From Psychrobacillus faecigallinarum (GTDB lineage Bacteria > Bacillota > Bacilli > Bacillales_A > Planococcaceae): a DNA stretch of 64,000 nt. This document shows, one piece after another, positions 45,168 through 55,580 of the stretch. The notes under the pieces were generated by a model that did no database searches, had not been told where the DNA came from, and worked only from the letters and a program-made list of their open reading frames with translations. The DNA lies in NCBI RefSeq assembly GCF_014836595.1, contig NZ_JACSQO010000004.1:1-64000 (forward strand), written 5' to 3'. Every line of letters starts with the position of its first letter. Position 1 is the first letter of the stretch. The position numbers were made by a program, and so were the translations under genes.

Positions 45168-46532
45168 TTAACTGACTATCGAAAATTTTTTCTGTAAATA
45201 TACAAGTCGAGTTCCTAACGTAATTGCTCCTATTGTTAAACCAACAATTAATCCAATCCAATAACCAAATGGTCCGTAGGAGGTGTAGGTTCCTAGTAAG
45301 TAGCCAGTTGGCAGCCCGATAACCCAATAAGATATAATTGCCATTATAAAAGTGATTGTCACATCTTTATATCCTCTCAATGCACCTTGAACCGGTGCTT
45401 GTATGGCATCAGACAATTGGAAGAGTGCTGCAAAAAAGAAAAATTGAACGGCCAAATTAATTACTTCAGAATCATTTGTATAAATACCTGCTATTGCTTC
45501 TCTGAAAATGATTAAAATAGAAACCGAGACGAAACTGAATACTACTGCCGTACATACTCCAAGCCAGCTGTATACCTTGGCATCTTGATATTTTTTTGCT
45601 CCTACCTCGTGTCCAACTAATATAGTTACCCCCATTGCAATACTCAAAGGAATCATATATAACAACGAAGTAAAATTCATCGCTACTTGGTGAGCTGAAA
45701 TTACTGCAGTAGAATACACACTCATCATAATAGTAACCGCAGAAAAAATAGTAGTCTCAGCAAAAAGGGATAGCCCAATAGGCAAACCTATTTTTGTTAA
45801 CACTTTGGATTTTGAAAGAGAAGGCATAGTCCAGCCCTGAAATATATGTAAGTCTGCAAATGGTTTATTGTTTTTTACAATCAAAATAGTAATAAATAAA
45901 ATAAGCCAATAGGTTAATGAAGAAGCTAATCCCGCCCCCACGCCACCTAAGGCTGGTAAACCGAATTTTCCGTATATCAGTACGTAATTTAACGCTATAT
46001 TAATAGGTGCGGAAAGAAGTGTGACAAACATCGATACACGAGTTTTTCCTAAAGCATCAATAAAAGAACGTAGTACACTATAAAGAAATAAAGGAATCAG
46101 ACCTATACACATCATCAATAAATATTTTCTCGCCACTTCGCGTACATTAGCTTCAAGGGGAATAATATTCAAAATGGGATCAATGAGTACTATAATACCT
46201 ATGAATATAAAAAAGGCTAGTAGAATTGCAATATAGAAACCCTGCTGGACAAAGGATCTTACATCTTCATGCTTTTTTGCACCGATTAATTGTGCTACAA
46301 TTGGCGTGATGCCTAGTAGGATTCCGGTTAATCCAGTATATACTGGCACCCATAAAGACGAACCTATAGAAACGCCTGCTAAATGTTCGATACTATATTT
46401 ACTTGTCATTAAAATATCAAAAAAAGTCATTAAATAGAGTGCGACCTGTGTGATTAAGATAGGAAGCACTATTTTAATCATATACTTAGTCTTTTCTTTT
46501 AAGGTTTTCGTTTCTTGCATTTTGGCATACAT
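45168..46532 (-). CDS. MATE family efflux transporter
   Basis: A 454-aa integral membrane protein with 12 predicted helices. VALYLMTFFDILMTSKYS, SSLWVPVYTGLTGILLGITPIVAQLIGA and the mid-protein ISAHQVAMNFTSLLYMIPLSIAMGVTILVGHEVGA segments are characteristic of cation-coupled MATE exporters. The substrate is unknown. It is divergent from the MurG-type gene, with only 28 bases between the starts. Confidence 0.9.
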   Translation of the reverse strand: MYAKMQETKTLKEKTKYMIKIVLPILITQVALYLMTFFDILMTSKYSIEHLAGVSIGSSLWVPVYTGLTGILLGITPIVAQLIGAKKHEDVRSFVQQGFYIAILLAFFIFIGIIVLIDPILNIIPLEANVREVARKYLLMMCIGLIPLFLYSVLRSFIDALGKTRVSMFVTLLSAPINIALNYVLIYGKFGLPALGGVGAGLASSLTYWLILFITILIVKNNKPFADLHIFQGWTMPSLSKSKVLTKIGLPIGLSLFAETTIFSAVTIMMSVYSTAVISAHQVAMNFTSLLYMIPLSIAMGVTILVGHEVGAKKYQDAKVYSWLGVCTAVVFSFVSVSILIIFREAIAGIYTNDSEVINLAVQFFFFAALFQLSDAIQAPVQGALRGYKDVTITFIMAIISYWVIGLPTGYLLGTYTSYGPFGYWIGLIVGLTIGAITLGTRLVYLQKKFSIVS

Positions 46533-46560
46533 CCTTTAGATAAATAGTTAGGAGATTAAA

Positions 46561-47637
46561 ATGAATAATAACACAATAGTGCTGACTGGTGGGGGAACTG
46601 CTGGTCACGTATCTTTAAATGAAGCGATTATTCCCGAATTGTTAAAAAAGGGCTACGAGGTCCATTATATCGGATCATCCGATGGTATTGAAAAAACTAT
46701 CATTGAAAAAGGCTTTCCTACCTTACCATATTACTCCATTTCAAATGGAAAGCTTCGGAGATATTTTTCTGTAAAAAATTTTTCAGATCCCTTCAAAGTT
46801 TTGTATGGAACTATGCAAGCTCTTAGAATTTTAAGAAAGGTAAAACCTTCTATTGTATTTTCTAAGGGGGGTTTTGTTTCTGTACCAGTCGTGGTTGCAG
46901 CTAAACTTTCGAATATACCTGTAGTTATACACGAATCCGATATTACTCCAGGTCTAGCAAATAAAATTGCTACCCCTTTTGCAGAACATATTTTTTCTGT
47001 ATTCGAAGAAACCTTAAAGTATCTTCCTAAGGATAAATCCTCTTCTATCGGTGCAATAATACGCCCTGATTTATTTCAAGGAGACGAAAAAATTGCCAGA
47101 GAGCTAACAGGCTTTAGTCCTCTTAAAGAAACGATTATTATTATGGGAGGGAGCCAAGGTTCAAAAAATATTAATACTGCAATCAAGGACAATATTGAAT
47201 CTTTAACAAAAAGATTTCAAATTATTCATCTTTGCGGTAAAGGAAACTTAGATCCTACTTTAAAGAATAACCCTAATTATGTAGCTTTTGAATATGTAAC
47301 AAACGAATTGCCCCATTTACTGAAAATCACTAACTATGTTATTAGTAGAGCGGGCTCTAACTCCATTTTTGAATTTTTAGAGCTAAAAAAACCTATGTTG
47401 TTAATTCCTCTTTCTAAGAACGCAAGTAGAGGGGATCAAGTTTTAAATGCAAATTTCTTTGAGAAGCAAGGATACGCTATCGTACTAGAAGAGGAGAATC
47501 TAACATCCGAGACTTTTATGAGCTCAATTTCTGCTCTTGCTTTGAACAAAGAGAAAATAATAGATGCTCAGTGCATGGCTAATTCTTCAAAGACGCCAGA
47601 GCAGTTTACAGAGTTATTACTAACCTACAAAAACTAA
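46561..47637 (+). CDS. MurG-type UDP-GlcNAc transferase (isolated copy)
   Basis: A 358-aa GT28 glycosyltransferase. VLTGGGTAGHVSLN is the N-terminal lipid II loop, FSKGGFVSVPVVVAAKL and VIHESDITPGLANKI follow, MGGSQGSKNIN and SRAGSNSIFEFLEL are the UDP-GlcNAc site. Canonical MurG turns lipid I into lipid II. It is outside any division cluster, like the second MurG of some Bacilli, so redundancy or a specialised role is possible. TTAGGAG precedes the ATG. Confidence 0.88.
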   Translation: MNNNTIVLTGGGTAGHVSLNEAIIPELLKKGYEVHYIGSSDGIEKTIIEKGFPTLPYYSISNGKLRRYFSVKNFSDPFKVLYGTMQALRILRKVKPSIVFSKGGFVSVPVVVAAKLSNIPVVIHESDITPGLANKIATPFAEHIFSVFEETLKYLPKDKSSSIGAIIRPDLFQGDEKIARELTGFSPLKETIIIMGGSQGSKNINTAIKDNIESLTKRFQIIHLCGKGNLDPTLKNNPNYVAFEYVTNELPHLLKITNYVISRAGSNSIFEFLELKKPMLLIPLSKNASRGDQVLNANFFEKQGYAIVLEEENLTSETFMSSISALALNKEKIIDAQCMANSSKTPEQFTELLLTYKN

Positions 47638-47640
47638 TGA

Positions 47641-47674
47641 AACTCCCGTCAAAATATTTGACGGGAGTTTTTTG
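47641..47674. terminator. Terminator between converging genes
   Basis: AACTCCCGTCAAA (47641-47653) pairs perfectly with TTTGACGGGAGTT (47657-47669), followed by T-rich sequence. Confidence 0.9.
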
Positions 47675-47675
47675 G

Positions 47676-48221
47676 TTACATCGCTTGTTCTTCTTCTCTG
47701 TTTTGATGTAGCTTTTTCATGTGGAAGAGGTCCTTTGGTATATAGTACAAATCGAATTGGTCAGTACCTTGATTGATCTCATCATAAATCACTGTATGGG
47801 ATTCATTTGCTTTTAGAGCGTATCCCAGTTTTTCCGTTGCGCGAATGCTCTTAACATTATTTTTTCTTATGCGTAAAAATACGGTGTGAATATCTAGGTC
47901 AAAGAACAATTCTTCTAAAAACTGTTCTTTAGCTTTTTTATTGTAGCCTTGACCTTGAAATTGTGATCCAATCCAAGTGCCTAAGAAGCCTGACCCGTGT
48001 TTAATATCAAAAAGGTTTATTGTGCCAATAGGTTGCCCATAGTCACTCATAATTGTGCGAGAAATTGCTGTTCCAGCAAGCTCTTCCTCCATTAATTGTT
48101 TTGTTAGGAACCAGTATTCGTCTGCAGAATAAGCTTTATGACGAACAAATGGCATAATAGTAGGTTCAGACATGAGTTCAAATAGAATAGTACACTCATG
48201 TAATTCTCTTTTTTTCAACAC
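47676..48221 (-). CDS. GNAT acetyltransferase (RimJ/RimL-like)
   Basis: A 181-aa GNAT protein. YGQPIGTINLFDIKHGSGFLGTWIG is the central sheet, FQGQGYNKKAKEQFLEE the acetyl-CoA loop, and VFLRIRKNNVKSIRATEKLGY the C-terminal helix region. The start is GTG with GGAGGAGG upstream. The substrate is unknown. Confidence 0.82.
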   Translation of the reverse strand: MLKKRELHECTILFELMSEPTIMPFVRHKAYSADEYWFLTKQLMEEELAGTAISRTIMSDYGQPIGTINLFDIKHGSGFLGTWIGSQFQGQGYNKKAKEQFLEELFFDLDIHTVFLRIRKNNVKSIRATEKLGYALKANESHTVIYDEINQGTDQFDLYYIPKDLFHMKKLHQNREEEQAM

Positions 48222-48299
48222 AAAAAAACGCCTCCTCCAGAACTAACAATGAACATAGTCATTCTAGTTCCCCTGAAATTTTTCATTTCGAATTGCATA

Positions 48300-48392
48300 A
48301 AAAATTTCGGGGTAGGAATCGAACCTACTAGAACCAGTTTAATTACTGGTGGCGCACCATTTGCCTTCCCTCGGCAAAGTAACCTTTGCCTT
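48300..48392 (-). ncRNA. tRNA-like element (possible pseudo-tRNA)
   Basis: Read on the minus strand, it has a perfect T-arm, GTAGG-TTCGATT-CCTAC (48328-48312), followed by CCCGAAA and a T-run, and an anticodon-like arm ACCAGT/ACTGGT (48350-48333) with loop AATTAA, which could present UAA. Upstream are GGTG/CACC and nested GGCAAA/TTTGCC hairpins (48390-48360) instead of a normal D-arm. The 5' acceptor strand (TTTCGGG) is absent, so it is not a standard tRNA. A degenerate tRNA gene or a pseudo-tRNA RNA are both possible. Confidence 0.5.
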
Positions 48393-48788
48393 ATAAAATT
48401 ATTTGCATAGAATAATATACTTGATGTTTGTCGTTTTGCATAGTGTTAAATTTTACATTTTTAAAAAATAATAATGTTACACACTTGTATGTTTCACAAT
48501 AAATACATATGATTAAATTATATGTATTTAGGGAAATGTTTTTCGCTTGAAAATTCTTAGTCTCCCTGTTATTACTAAATAGCAGTTTTTACTATTATAT
48601 AATCTCACAACTGCTTTGTCATATATCTTTTCTCTCAAATTAAGGCACTGATTAAAGAGTACTATGATAAATACATTAGAATGTATCGAAATCAAGTATG
48701 TCATAGAACTGCTATACAGTTAACGAGCTTCTATAGAACAAATATTGTATATTAATATAACATCGATAAAAACAATCATATACCACAA

Positions 48789-48817
48789 ATGCCGTTCATT
48801 ATGAGCGGTATTTTTTT
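48789..48817 (+). terminator. Terminator hairpin abutting the response regulator SD
   Basis: ATGCCGTTCA (48789-48798) pairs with TGAGCGGTAT (48802-48811) with two G-U pairs, followed by seven T. The SD AAAGGAAGTG begins at 48818, so transcripts entering from upstream would stop just before the gene. Confidence 0.75.
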
Positions 48818-48832
48818 AAAGGAAGTGTAAAA

Positions 48833-49510
48833 ATGAAACAACATATTTTATTGATAGAGGACGAGAAAAATATCTCGAAGTTTGTAGAACTTGAACTTAA
48901 ACATGAAAATTTTGATGTCACCGTTTCCTATGATGGTAGAGAGGGATTTGAACTGGCTTTAAATAACACATATGACCTGTTGTTAGTAGATGTCATGCTA
49001 CCAAATTTAAACGGTCTAGAAATATGTCGTAGAGTCCGAAAAATAAAGGATGTTCCCATTATTTTAATCACTGCCAGAGATGCTGTGATTGACCGTGTAT
49101 CTGGTTTAGAAGCAGGAGCAGATGATTACGTCGTAAAGCCCTTTGCAATAGAAGAGTTACTTGCAAGAATACGTGCCGTTTTAAGAAGAGCAATACCATT
49201 AGCAACAAGCGTGCATAATATTTTAGGTATAAAAGGTTTGGAGATTGATCAACAGGCTTATAAGGTATCTTTCCATAAGAAGGAGATAAACCTTACTAAA
49301 ACCGAATATGATCTTTTAGTATGCTTTATGCAAAACTGCGACATCGTATTAACTCGAGATCATATTTTAGAAAAGGTATGGGGCTTTGAAACGGAAGTGG
49401 AGACAAATGTAGTGGATGTTTATATTAGACATCTACGAAAAAAGTTGCCCGAAGAAATTGCTTCTCTAATAGAAACAGTTCGAGGAGTAGGATATGTGAT
49501 GCGCTCATGA
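48833..49510 (+). CDS. OmpR/PhoB-family response regulator (ArlR-like)
   Basis: A 225-aa regulator. The receiver domain has acidic pair ED, phospho-acceptor Asp in LLLVDVMLP (about residue 52), Thr in LITARD and Lys in VVKPF. The winged-helix effector contains LTKTEYDLLVCFM and VDVYIRHLRKKL. ELELKHENFDVTVSYDGREG and NGLEICRRVR resemble staphylococcal ArlR. It overlaps the kinase gene by 4 bases. A terminator hairpin sits just upstream of the SD. Confidence 0.93.
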   Translation: MKQHILLIEDEKNISKFVELELKHENFDVTVSYDGREGFELALNNTYDLLLVDVMLPNLNGLEICRRVRKIKDVPIILITARDAVIDRVSGLEAGADDYVVKPFAIEELLARIRAVLRRAIPLATSVHNILGIKGLEIDQQAYKVSFHKKEINLTKTEYDLLVCFMQNCDIVLTRDHILEKVWGFETEVETNVVDVYIRHLRKKLPEEIASLIETVRGVGYVMRS

Positions 49511-50877
49511 TTAAGTGGACATTGCAAAAGAAATGGACATATTCCGCAGCATTATCCATCTTTCTAAGCTTTTTAATGATGTGTATTATATTATACTTCT
49601 CCATCTTTAGCTGGATGCTAATGTCCGAAAAAAAAGTTGCTCAAAACACACTTAATGAAGTGGTTAGCTTCTTCGAGTCGCAAGGGCCAGTTATAAGTGT
49701 ACAGGACATTCAAAGAAATCGTACTCTTATTAATCAGCTTGTTAACCAAGAGCAATCGGTAAGAATTTTAAATGAAGATGGGATTGAATTACTTCGTATT
49801 AATGATGCCAGCCCCTTTAAAGAATTTTCAGCTTCTACAATCGAAGAATTCAAGAAAGACGAAGTAAAGGGCCAGCCTATTTACCTAAAGTCCGCACAAT
49901 TAGATTTTGGTTTATTTAAGGGTTATATAGAAATTTCTCATAGCCTAGCTAATTTTAAAGAGCTCATGCAATACATCAAATTGGCCATGATAATTTTTGC
50001 GCTCATCGCTCTTATTCTGTCCGCGTTTATTGGCTATTCTTTGTCCGCATTTTTACTTAAACCTATCAAAGAGCTACGCGATGAAATGCAGCTTGCCAAG
50101 GATACTAGGTTTTCTAAAGAAGTAAATTTTGAGAAAATCTCTAATGATGAAATTGGAGAACTGATGAAGATCTATAAAGAGCTAATGAATGAGGTGAATG
50201 AAACTATCTCTAGACAAGATGAATTCATCCATAATGTATCTCATGAGCTAAGGACTCCTATACAAGTAGTGGAAGGGCATCTTGCTCTACTTAATAGATG
50301 GGGGAAGGAAGAGCGAGAGGTCCTAGATGAATCACTGGACATTTCTCTTTTAGAAGTACAAAAAATGAAAACACTAATAGAAGAAATGCTAAAACTTGCA
50401 AAAAACGAAAGAACTATTCAAGAAGCTAGGACAAGTGTTTTTCTAGTGGTTAAAGAACTTGAACAAAAATTTCAGGTTTTATCTCCAGAAGCATCAATAG
50501 TTTATCAAGGTAGTGAAAGTATAGTAGTAAATATGCCTAATACAACCTTAGAGCAGATTCTAAGGAACTTAATTGAAAATGCGATAAAATACAATGAAAA
50601 AAAGCCTTCCATTATTATTGAAGCTAAGGAAGAGTCTGACCAGACTGTAATTATTGTTTCAGATAACGGAGTTGGTATAACAGAAGAGTCACTTCCTAGA
50701 ATTTTTGATCGTTTTTATACAGCCGACGAGGCAAGAACAAAAACGAAAGGTGGATCTGGATTAGGCCTTAGCATCGTACAAAGATTGGTTGGTGCATATA
50801 AAGGTAATATCCAGGTTCAAAGTAACAGTAACGGTTCAAATTTCTTGCTATTTTTCCCTAAATTTACAAGTGAATAA
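49507..50877 (+). CDS. Sensor histidine kinase (ArlS-like)
   Basis: A 456-aa membrane kinase. Helix 1 (about 14-38), an extracellular sensor of about 110 residues, helix 2 (about 155-180), HAMP, then phosphorylated His in FIHNVSHELRTP and ATPase boxes NAIKYNEK, SDNGVGI, FDRFYTADEARTKTKGGSGLGLSI. It partners the regulator encoded just upstream. The stimulus is unknown; ArlRS-type systems affect surface and wall properties. Confidence 0.93.
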   Translation: MIKWTLQKKWTYSAALSIFLSFLMMCIILYFSIFSWMLMSEKKVAQNTLNEVVSFFESQGPVISVQDIQRNRTLINQLVNQEQSVRILNEDGIELLRINDASPFKEFSASTIEEFKKDEVKGQPIYLKSAQLDFGLFKGYIEISHSLANFKELMQYIKLAMIIFALIALILSAFIGYSLSAFLLKPIKELRDEMQLAKDTRFSKEVNFEKISNDEIGELMKIYKELMNEVNETISRQDEFIHNVSHELRTPIQVVEGHLALLNRWGKEEREVLDESLDISLLEVQKMKTLIEEMLKLAKNERTIQEARTSVFLVVKELEQKFQVLSPEASIVYQGSESIVVNMPNTTLEQILRNLIENAIKYNEKKPSIIIEAKEESDQTVIIVSDNGVGITEESLPRIFDRFYTADEARTKTKGGSGLGLSIVQRLVGAYKGNIQVQSNSNGSNFLLFFPKFTSE

Positions 50878-51110
50878 TCATTCATTTTTAAAGTATAAAA
50901 AAATTATGGAAATAGTAATTTAATTTGCCAAAAAGGATTGTATTTTTTTGAGAGAGTAGTAAGATGGATATGGAAAAATTGTTCTTATAGTTGAACTCTT
51001 TCAGTCTAACTAAAAGAGTGGTAAACTGTAAATGTGAAGATTTAATGAATAAATAAGTATATCTTTCGTATTCAGGCTTTTGCATTTATTTTTAATGTAC
51101 TATTCATTAA

Positions 51111-51124
51111 TGCCAGAATTGGCA
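51111..51124 (+). promoter_or_regulatory. Inverted repeat before odhA
   Basis: TGCCA-GAAT-TGGCA lies 23 bases upstream of the odhA start and 8 bases before the SD region, a position suited to an operator or a small mRNA hairpin. No known regulator consensus was matched. Confidence 0.3.
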
Positions 51125-51147
51125 CAATATGTTGGAGGTTTTTTTAA

Positions 51148-53949
51148 ATGTCGAACAAGCAAACACCTTGGTCCATTTTTTCGGGGCCCAATCTTGGTTA
51201 TGTGATGGAGCAGTATGATCTATACCTTCAATCACCTGAAGAAGTAGATCAAGAATTAGTTAGTTTATTTGAAGAGTATGGTGCACCTGTTTTGACAGGA
51301 AATTCTACTGCAACAGGAACAAACTCCCCAGCAGTAGAGTCAAACAATTTTGAAAAAGTAGTTCGTGCAATCGAATTGGCTGATGCAATTCGTGCACACG
51401 GGCATTTGACTGCAGATATCTATCCTTTAAATGACAGAGAAAAAAATGATTCTCGGATCAATTTTAAGACGTATGGTCTTACTCCTGCCGATTTAAAAGA
51501 TGTTCCTGTAGGCTTTTTACTACAAGATGCACCGAGTACGGTTAACAATGGTTTAGAGGCTATAGAGTATTTAAAGTCAGTTTATACGAATAAAATTGCT
51601 TTTGAGATTTCTCACATTGTTGATGTAGAAGAGCGTAAATGGTTACAGAGCAAGATTGAAAAAGGTGTTGTATTAGAGGGTTTATCTACTGAGCAAAAGA
51701 AAGAATTATTGAAACGTTTAACACAAATAGAAGGATTTGAGAAATTTATCCATCGTACGTTTGTAGGTGCGAAACGATTTTCAATTGAAGGATTAGATAC
51801 TTTAGTAGTGCTAATCGATGAATTGGTAAGACAATCTAACGTTACAAAAACAAAACAAGTTAACATCGGGATGGCCCACCGTGGACGTTTAAATGTGTTG
51901 ACACATGTTCTGAAGAAACCGTACGAAATGATGTTCGCTGAATTTGCACATGTCCCTTCAGAATCCTTCCTACCAAAAGACGGTTCTTTAGAGTTGTCAG
52001 AGGGGTGGTATGGCGATGTTAAGTACCATAAGGGGGCTGCTTATCATTCTCCGTCTGGGTTAACTTTAAAATTGGCATACAATCCTTCTCACTTAGAGGT
52101 AGTAAGTCCAGTAGTTACTGGGCAAACTCGTGCAGCTCAGGAAGCTACTGATCAGTCAGGAATGCCGGTTCAGGATAAGAATGCTGCGTATGCTATTTTA
52201 GTTCACGGAGATGCTGCTTTCCCAGGGCAAGGGATTGTAACGGAAGTATTAAACTATAGTAGAGTAAGAGGCTTCCAAACAGGTGGGTCTATTCATATCA
52301 TTGCTAATAATATGATTGGATTTACAACTGAACATTATGATTCACGTTCAACTTTCTATTCTTCTGATCCAGCTAAAGGATATGAGGTTCCAGTCATTCA
52401 TGTAAATGCGGACGATCCAGAGGCAGTTATCGGTGTTGCGAAGCTAGCGCATGAATACCGCAATAAATTTGGTAAAGATATTGTTATTGATTTACTTGGA
52501 TACCGTAGATACGGTCATAATGAAATGGATGAGCCATTAGTGACTAATCCTCAGATGTACCATATTATTCACAAGCACCCTACTGTGCGTAAAATTTATG
52601 GACAAAAATTAGTGGATGAAAAGGTAATCCAAGATAATGAGGTTACCAAGCTTGACGAAACTATTTTCAGTGGAATGCAGGAAGCATACGATCGCGTGAA
52701 AGAGCTTCCACAAACTACGGCACATGAAATTATTATTCCAGAAGTAGTTCTAGAAGGTATGCCTGAGCTTCCAACGGGAGTTGAGGAAAGCAGACTGAAG
52801 AAAATCAATGAAGAACTTTTAACATGGCCATCTGATTTTACAGCGTTTAAAAAATTGGAGAAAATTTTGAAACGCCGTGAAGAACCATTTAAAGGAAAAG
52901 GGAAAATTGATTGGGGTCATGCAGAGACACTTGCTTTAGCAACCATTATTCAAGATGGAAACTCTGTTCGCTTAACAGGACAAGATGCTCAGCGTGGAAC
53001 TTTCTCTCATAGACACTTAGTATTGCATGACGAAAAAACTGGTGCGGAGTTGACTCCTATCCATAGTATAAGCGATGCAAAAGCGTCCTTTACTGTGCAT
53101 AATAGTCCTTTAACAGAAGCTGCTGTACTAGGCTTTGAGTTTGGTTATAACCTAGAAGATAATAACTCATTAACTATTTGGGAAGCACAATATGGTGACT
53201 TTGCGAATATGGCACAAGTGATGTTTGATAACTTTATCAGCTCTGCTCGATCTAAATGGGGACTAAAATCAGGGCTTGTAATGCTGTTACCACATGGTGC
53301 TGAGGGGCAAGGGTCAGAGCATTCAAGTGCACGTTTAGAGCGTTATCTACAGCTTGCTGCTGAAAACAACTGGACAGTTGCCAACCTTTCTAGCGCGGCA
53401 AATTATTTCCATATTCTTCGCAGACAAGCTAAAATGTTAAAAGAAGATGCAATTCGACCATTAGTAATCGTTTCACCGAAATCATTACTTCGTCACCCAT
53501 TAGTAGGTGCGGATGTGGCAGAATTGACTGAAGGTAAGTTTGAAACAATTATTGAACAACCAGGTTTAGGTCAACAAACTGACAAGGTCGAAAAAATTGT
53601 ATTTGCTAGTGGTAAATTAGCAATTGACTTAGCAGACAAAGTCAAAGATGGAGATGGCCATGAGTTTATGCATATTGTTCGTGTAGAACAACTATATCCA
53701 TTCCCAGAAGAAAAAATTCAAGCAATTGTAGATCGATATCCGAACCTGAAACAGCTTGTATGGGCTCAAGAAGAAACAGAGAACATGGGTTCATGGAATT
53801 TTGCACTTCCATATTTACTGGATATTGCTAAAGGAAAAGATATTAAATATGTAGGGCGTGTTCATCGTTCTAGCCCTGCAGAAGGTGATATCGACACTTA
53901 TAAAGTGGAACAAGCAAGAATTATTGAAGAAGCATTAAAAAGTTTGTAA
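51148..53949 (+). CDS. odhA: 2-oxoglutarate dehydrogenase E1 component
   Basis: A 933-aa thiamine-diphosphate enzyme that decarboxylates 2-oxoglutarate in the TCA cycle. [38 protein letters not shown] and [14 protein letters not shown] (ThDP binding), [12 protein letters not shown], and [22 protein letters not shown] are diagnostic. It lacks the N-terminal acyltransferase extension of actinobacterial forms. GGAGG precedes the ATG; odhB follows after 26 bases. Confidence 0.97.
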   Translation: MSNKQTPWSIFSGPNLGYVMEQYDLYLQSPEEVDQELVSLFEEYGAPVLTGNSTATGTNSPAVESNNFEKVVRAIELADAIRAHGHLTADIYPLNDREKNDSRINFKTYGLTPADLKDVPVGFLLQDAPSTVNNGLEAIEYLKSVYTNKIAFEISHIVDVEERKWLQSKIEKGVVLEGLSTEQKKELLKRLTQIEGFEKFIHRTFVGAKRFSIEGLDTLVVLIDELVRQSNVTKTKQVNIGMAHRGRLNVLTHVLKKPYEMMFAEFAHVPSESFLPKDGSLELSEGWYGDVKYHKGAAYHSPSGLTLKLAYNPSHLEVVSPVVTGQTRAAQEATDQSGMPVQDKNAAYAILVHGDAAFPGQGIVTEVLNYSRVRGFQTGGSIHIIANNMIGFTTEHYDSRSTFYSSDPAKGYEVPVIHVNADDPEAVIGVAKLAHEYRNKFGKDIVIDLLGYRRYGHNEMDEPLVTNPQMYHIIHKHPTVRKIYGQKLVDEKVIQDNEVTKLDETIFSGMQEAYDRVKELPQTTAHEIIIPEVVLEGMPELPTGVEESRLKKINEELLTWPSDFTAFKKLEKILKRREEPFKGKGKIDWGHAETLALATIIQDGNSVRLTGQDAQRGTFSHRHLVLHDEKTGAELTPIHSISDAKASFTVHNSPLTEAAVLGFEFGYNLEDNNSLTIWEAQYGDFANMAQVMFDNFISSARSKWGLKSGLVMLLPHGAEGQGSEHSSARLERYLQLAAENNWTVANLSSAANYFHILRRQAKMLKEDAIRPLVIVSPKSLLRHPLVGADVAELTEGKFETIIEQPGLGQQTDKVEKIVFASGKLAIDLADKVKDGDGHEFMHIVRVEQLYPFPEEKIQAIVDRYPNLKQLVWAQEETENMGSWNFALPYLLDIAKGKDIKYVGRVHRSSPAEGDIDTYKVEQARIIEEALKSL

Positions 53950-53975
53950 GAAAAGCATTAGAGGAGGAAAATCAA

Positions 53976-55220
53976 GTGGCAGAAATTATTGTTCCGGAAC
54001 TAGCAGAATCGATTACAGAGGGTACCATTGCACAATGGTTAAAACAACCAGGTGATACAGTAGAAAAAGGCGAATTTATCGTTGAATTAGAAACAGATAA
54101 AGTTAACGTAGAGGTTATTTCTGAAGAAGCTGGAGTAGTAAGTGAACTATTATTTGCAGAAGGTGATACTGTTCAAGTTGGTGAAGTTATTGCTATAGTA
54201 GGTGCTGGTTCAGGTGCACCAGCAGCTAAGGCAGAAGCAAAGGAACAACCAAAAGAAGAAGCGAAAGCTCCTGAAGTTAATGGTAACAAAGCACAAGAAG
54301 TAGCAAAAGCAAATGAAGAGGCTTCTAATGAACAAGATCGTACCATTGCAAGTCCTGCTGCTCGCAAACTAGCTCGCGAAAAAGGCATTAACTTAAGTGA
54401 AATTTCACCTGTAGATCCTATGGGTCGCGTTCGAGTTCAAGATGTATCTGCGCATGGTTCTAAACCTGCACCATCAAAAGCAGAGTCTGCTAAAACAACA
54501 ACACCAGCTAAAGAGGATGATGGCCGTACTACTCGTGAGAAGATGTCACGCCGTCGTCAAACAATTGCTTCTCGTCTATTAGAAGTAAGACAAAGTACAG
54601 CAATGCTAACAACTTTTAACGAAATTGACATGACTAATGTTATGGCATTACGTTCTCGTAAAAAAGACAAATTCTTTGAGGACAATGATGTTCGTCTTGG
54701 ATTTATGTCTTTCTTCACTAAAGCAGTTGTAGCTGCATTAAAAAAATACCCATATGTGAATTCTCAAATTGACGGGGATTACATTGTTAAAAACAATTTC
54801 TACGATATTGGTATAGCTGTTTCTACAGAAGGTGGATTAGTAGTACCGATTGTACGTGATGCTGACCGCAAAAACTTTGCAGAAATTGAAGGAGACATTG
54901 CGGGCCTAGCTAAAAAAGCGCGTGACAACAAATTAGCTCTTTCAGACATGGCTGGTGGATCATTTACTATCACAAACGGTGGAGTATTCGGTTCCCTACT
55001 GTCTACACCAATTTTAAATGGTACACAAGTTGGTATTCTTGGAATGCATACAATTCAAAAGCGTCCAATTGCTGTTGGAAATGAAATTGAAATTCGTCCA
55101 ATGATGTATGTAGCGCTTTCTTATGATCACCGTGTAATCGATGGAAAAGATTCTGTTGGATTCCTAAAAACAGTTAAAGAACTTCTTGAAAACCCTGAAG
55201 ATTTAATGCTAAATTCTTAA
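53976..55220 (+). CDS. odhB: 2-oxoglutarate dehydrogenase E2, dihydrolipoyl succinyltransferase
   Basis: A 414-aa E2 subunit. The lipoyl domain carries the modified Lys in [11 protein letters not shown] (residue about 42), an Ala/Lys/Glu linker follows, then the E3/E1-binding domain ([16 protein letters not shown]) and the catalytic domain with [11 protein letters not shown] at the C-terminus. The start is GTG, with GAGGAGG 8 bases upstream. The E3 subunit is not in this window. Confidence 0.97.
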   Translation: MAEIIVPELAESITEGTIAQWLKQPGDTVEKGEFIVELETDKVNVEVISEEAGVVSELLFAEGDTVQVGEVIAIVGAGSGAPAAKAEAKEQPKEEAKAPEVNGNKAQEVAKANEEASNEQDRTIASPAARKLAREKGINLSEISPVDPMGRVRVQDVSAHGSKPAPSKAESAKTTTPAKEDDGRTTREKMSRRRQTIASRLLEVRQSTAMLTTFNEIDMTNVMALRSRKKDKFFEDNDVRLGFMSFFTKAVVAALKKYPYVNSQIDGDYIVKNNFYDIGIAVSTEGGLVVPIVRDADRKNFAEIEGDIAGLAKKARDNKLALSDMAGGSFTITNGGVFGSLLSTPILNGTQVGILGMHTIQKRPIAVGNEIEIRPMMYVALSYDHRVIDGKDSVGFLKTVKELLENPEDLMLNS

Positions 55221-55228
55221 TCATTTAG

Positions 55229-55260
55229 AGCAGACATTTAATTTGTCTGCTCTTTTTTTA
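55229..55260 (+). terminator. Terminator of odhAB
   Basis: AGCAGACA (55229-55236) pairs with TGTCTGCT (55244-55251), followed by a T-run. Confidence 0.88.
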
Positions 55261-55270
55261 GTTAAGAAAA

Positions 55271-55294
55271 CATATACTGTTTTCAAAGTATATG
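55271..55294. repeat. Short inverted repeat after odhAB
   Basis: CATATACT (55271-55278) pairs with AGTATATG (55287-55294) across 8 bases. It has no T-run, so it is more likely an operator-like or incidental palindrome than a terminator. Confidence 0.35.
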
Positions 55295-55380
55295 TCCTGC
55301 TTTGCGTAACTAGTTAAATTAGTATCGTGATTGAATTTTCCTTCATTCAATCGTATACTATATTTAAAGGAAGTGGTTAA

Positions 55381-55578
55381 ATGATACATACAAATTGGGC
55401 AGTGAAGCCAACTATTAAGACAGTAACATGTATCCATACAGACGCTAAAAAATTCTTAGTTAGCAATGTACTGACAGTTGGAAACACATATGAAGTTAAA
55501 AATGAAACCGAAGAATTTTTATTTGTCATAGACAATACAGGTAAGGTCGGCGGCTATTATAAGGAATATTTTCAATAA
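55381..55578 (+). CDS. DUF6501 family small protein
   Basis: A 65-aa protein, MIHTNWAVKPTIKTVTCIHT at the start, then TVGNTYEVKNETEEF and IDNTGKVGGYYKEYF. The pattern resembles a small beta-barrel protein conserved in Bacilli that I recall as DUF6501. AAAGGAAGTGG precedes the ATG. The function is unknown. Confidence 0.68.
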   Translation: MIHTNWAVKPTIKTVTCIHTDAKKFLVSNVLTVGNTYEVKNETEEFLFVIDNTGKVGGYYKEYFQ

Positions 55579-55580
55579 AA

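Larger units (their letters stand above)
48222..48832. other. Long gene-free stretch before the two-component genes
   Basis: This 611-base interval has no supported CDS. It holds the tRNA-like element at 48300-48392 on the minus strand, about 390 bases of AT-rich sequence without clear structure, and a terminator hairpin immediately before the response regulator SD. Confidence 0.6.
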
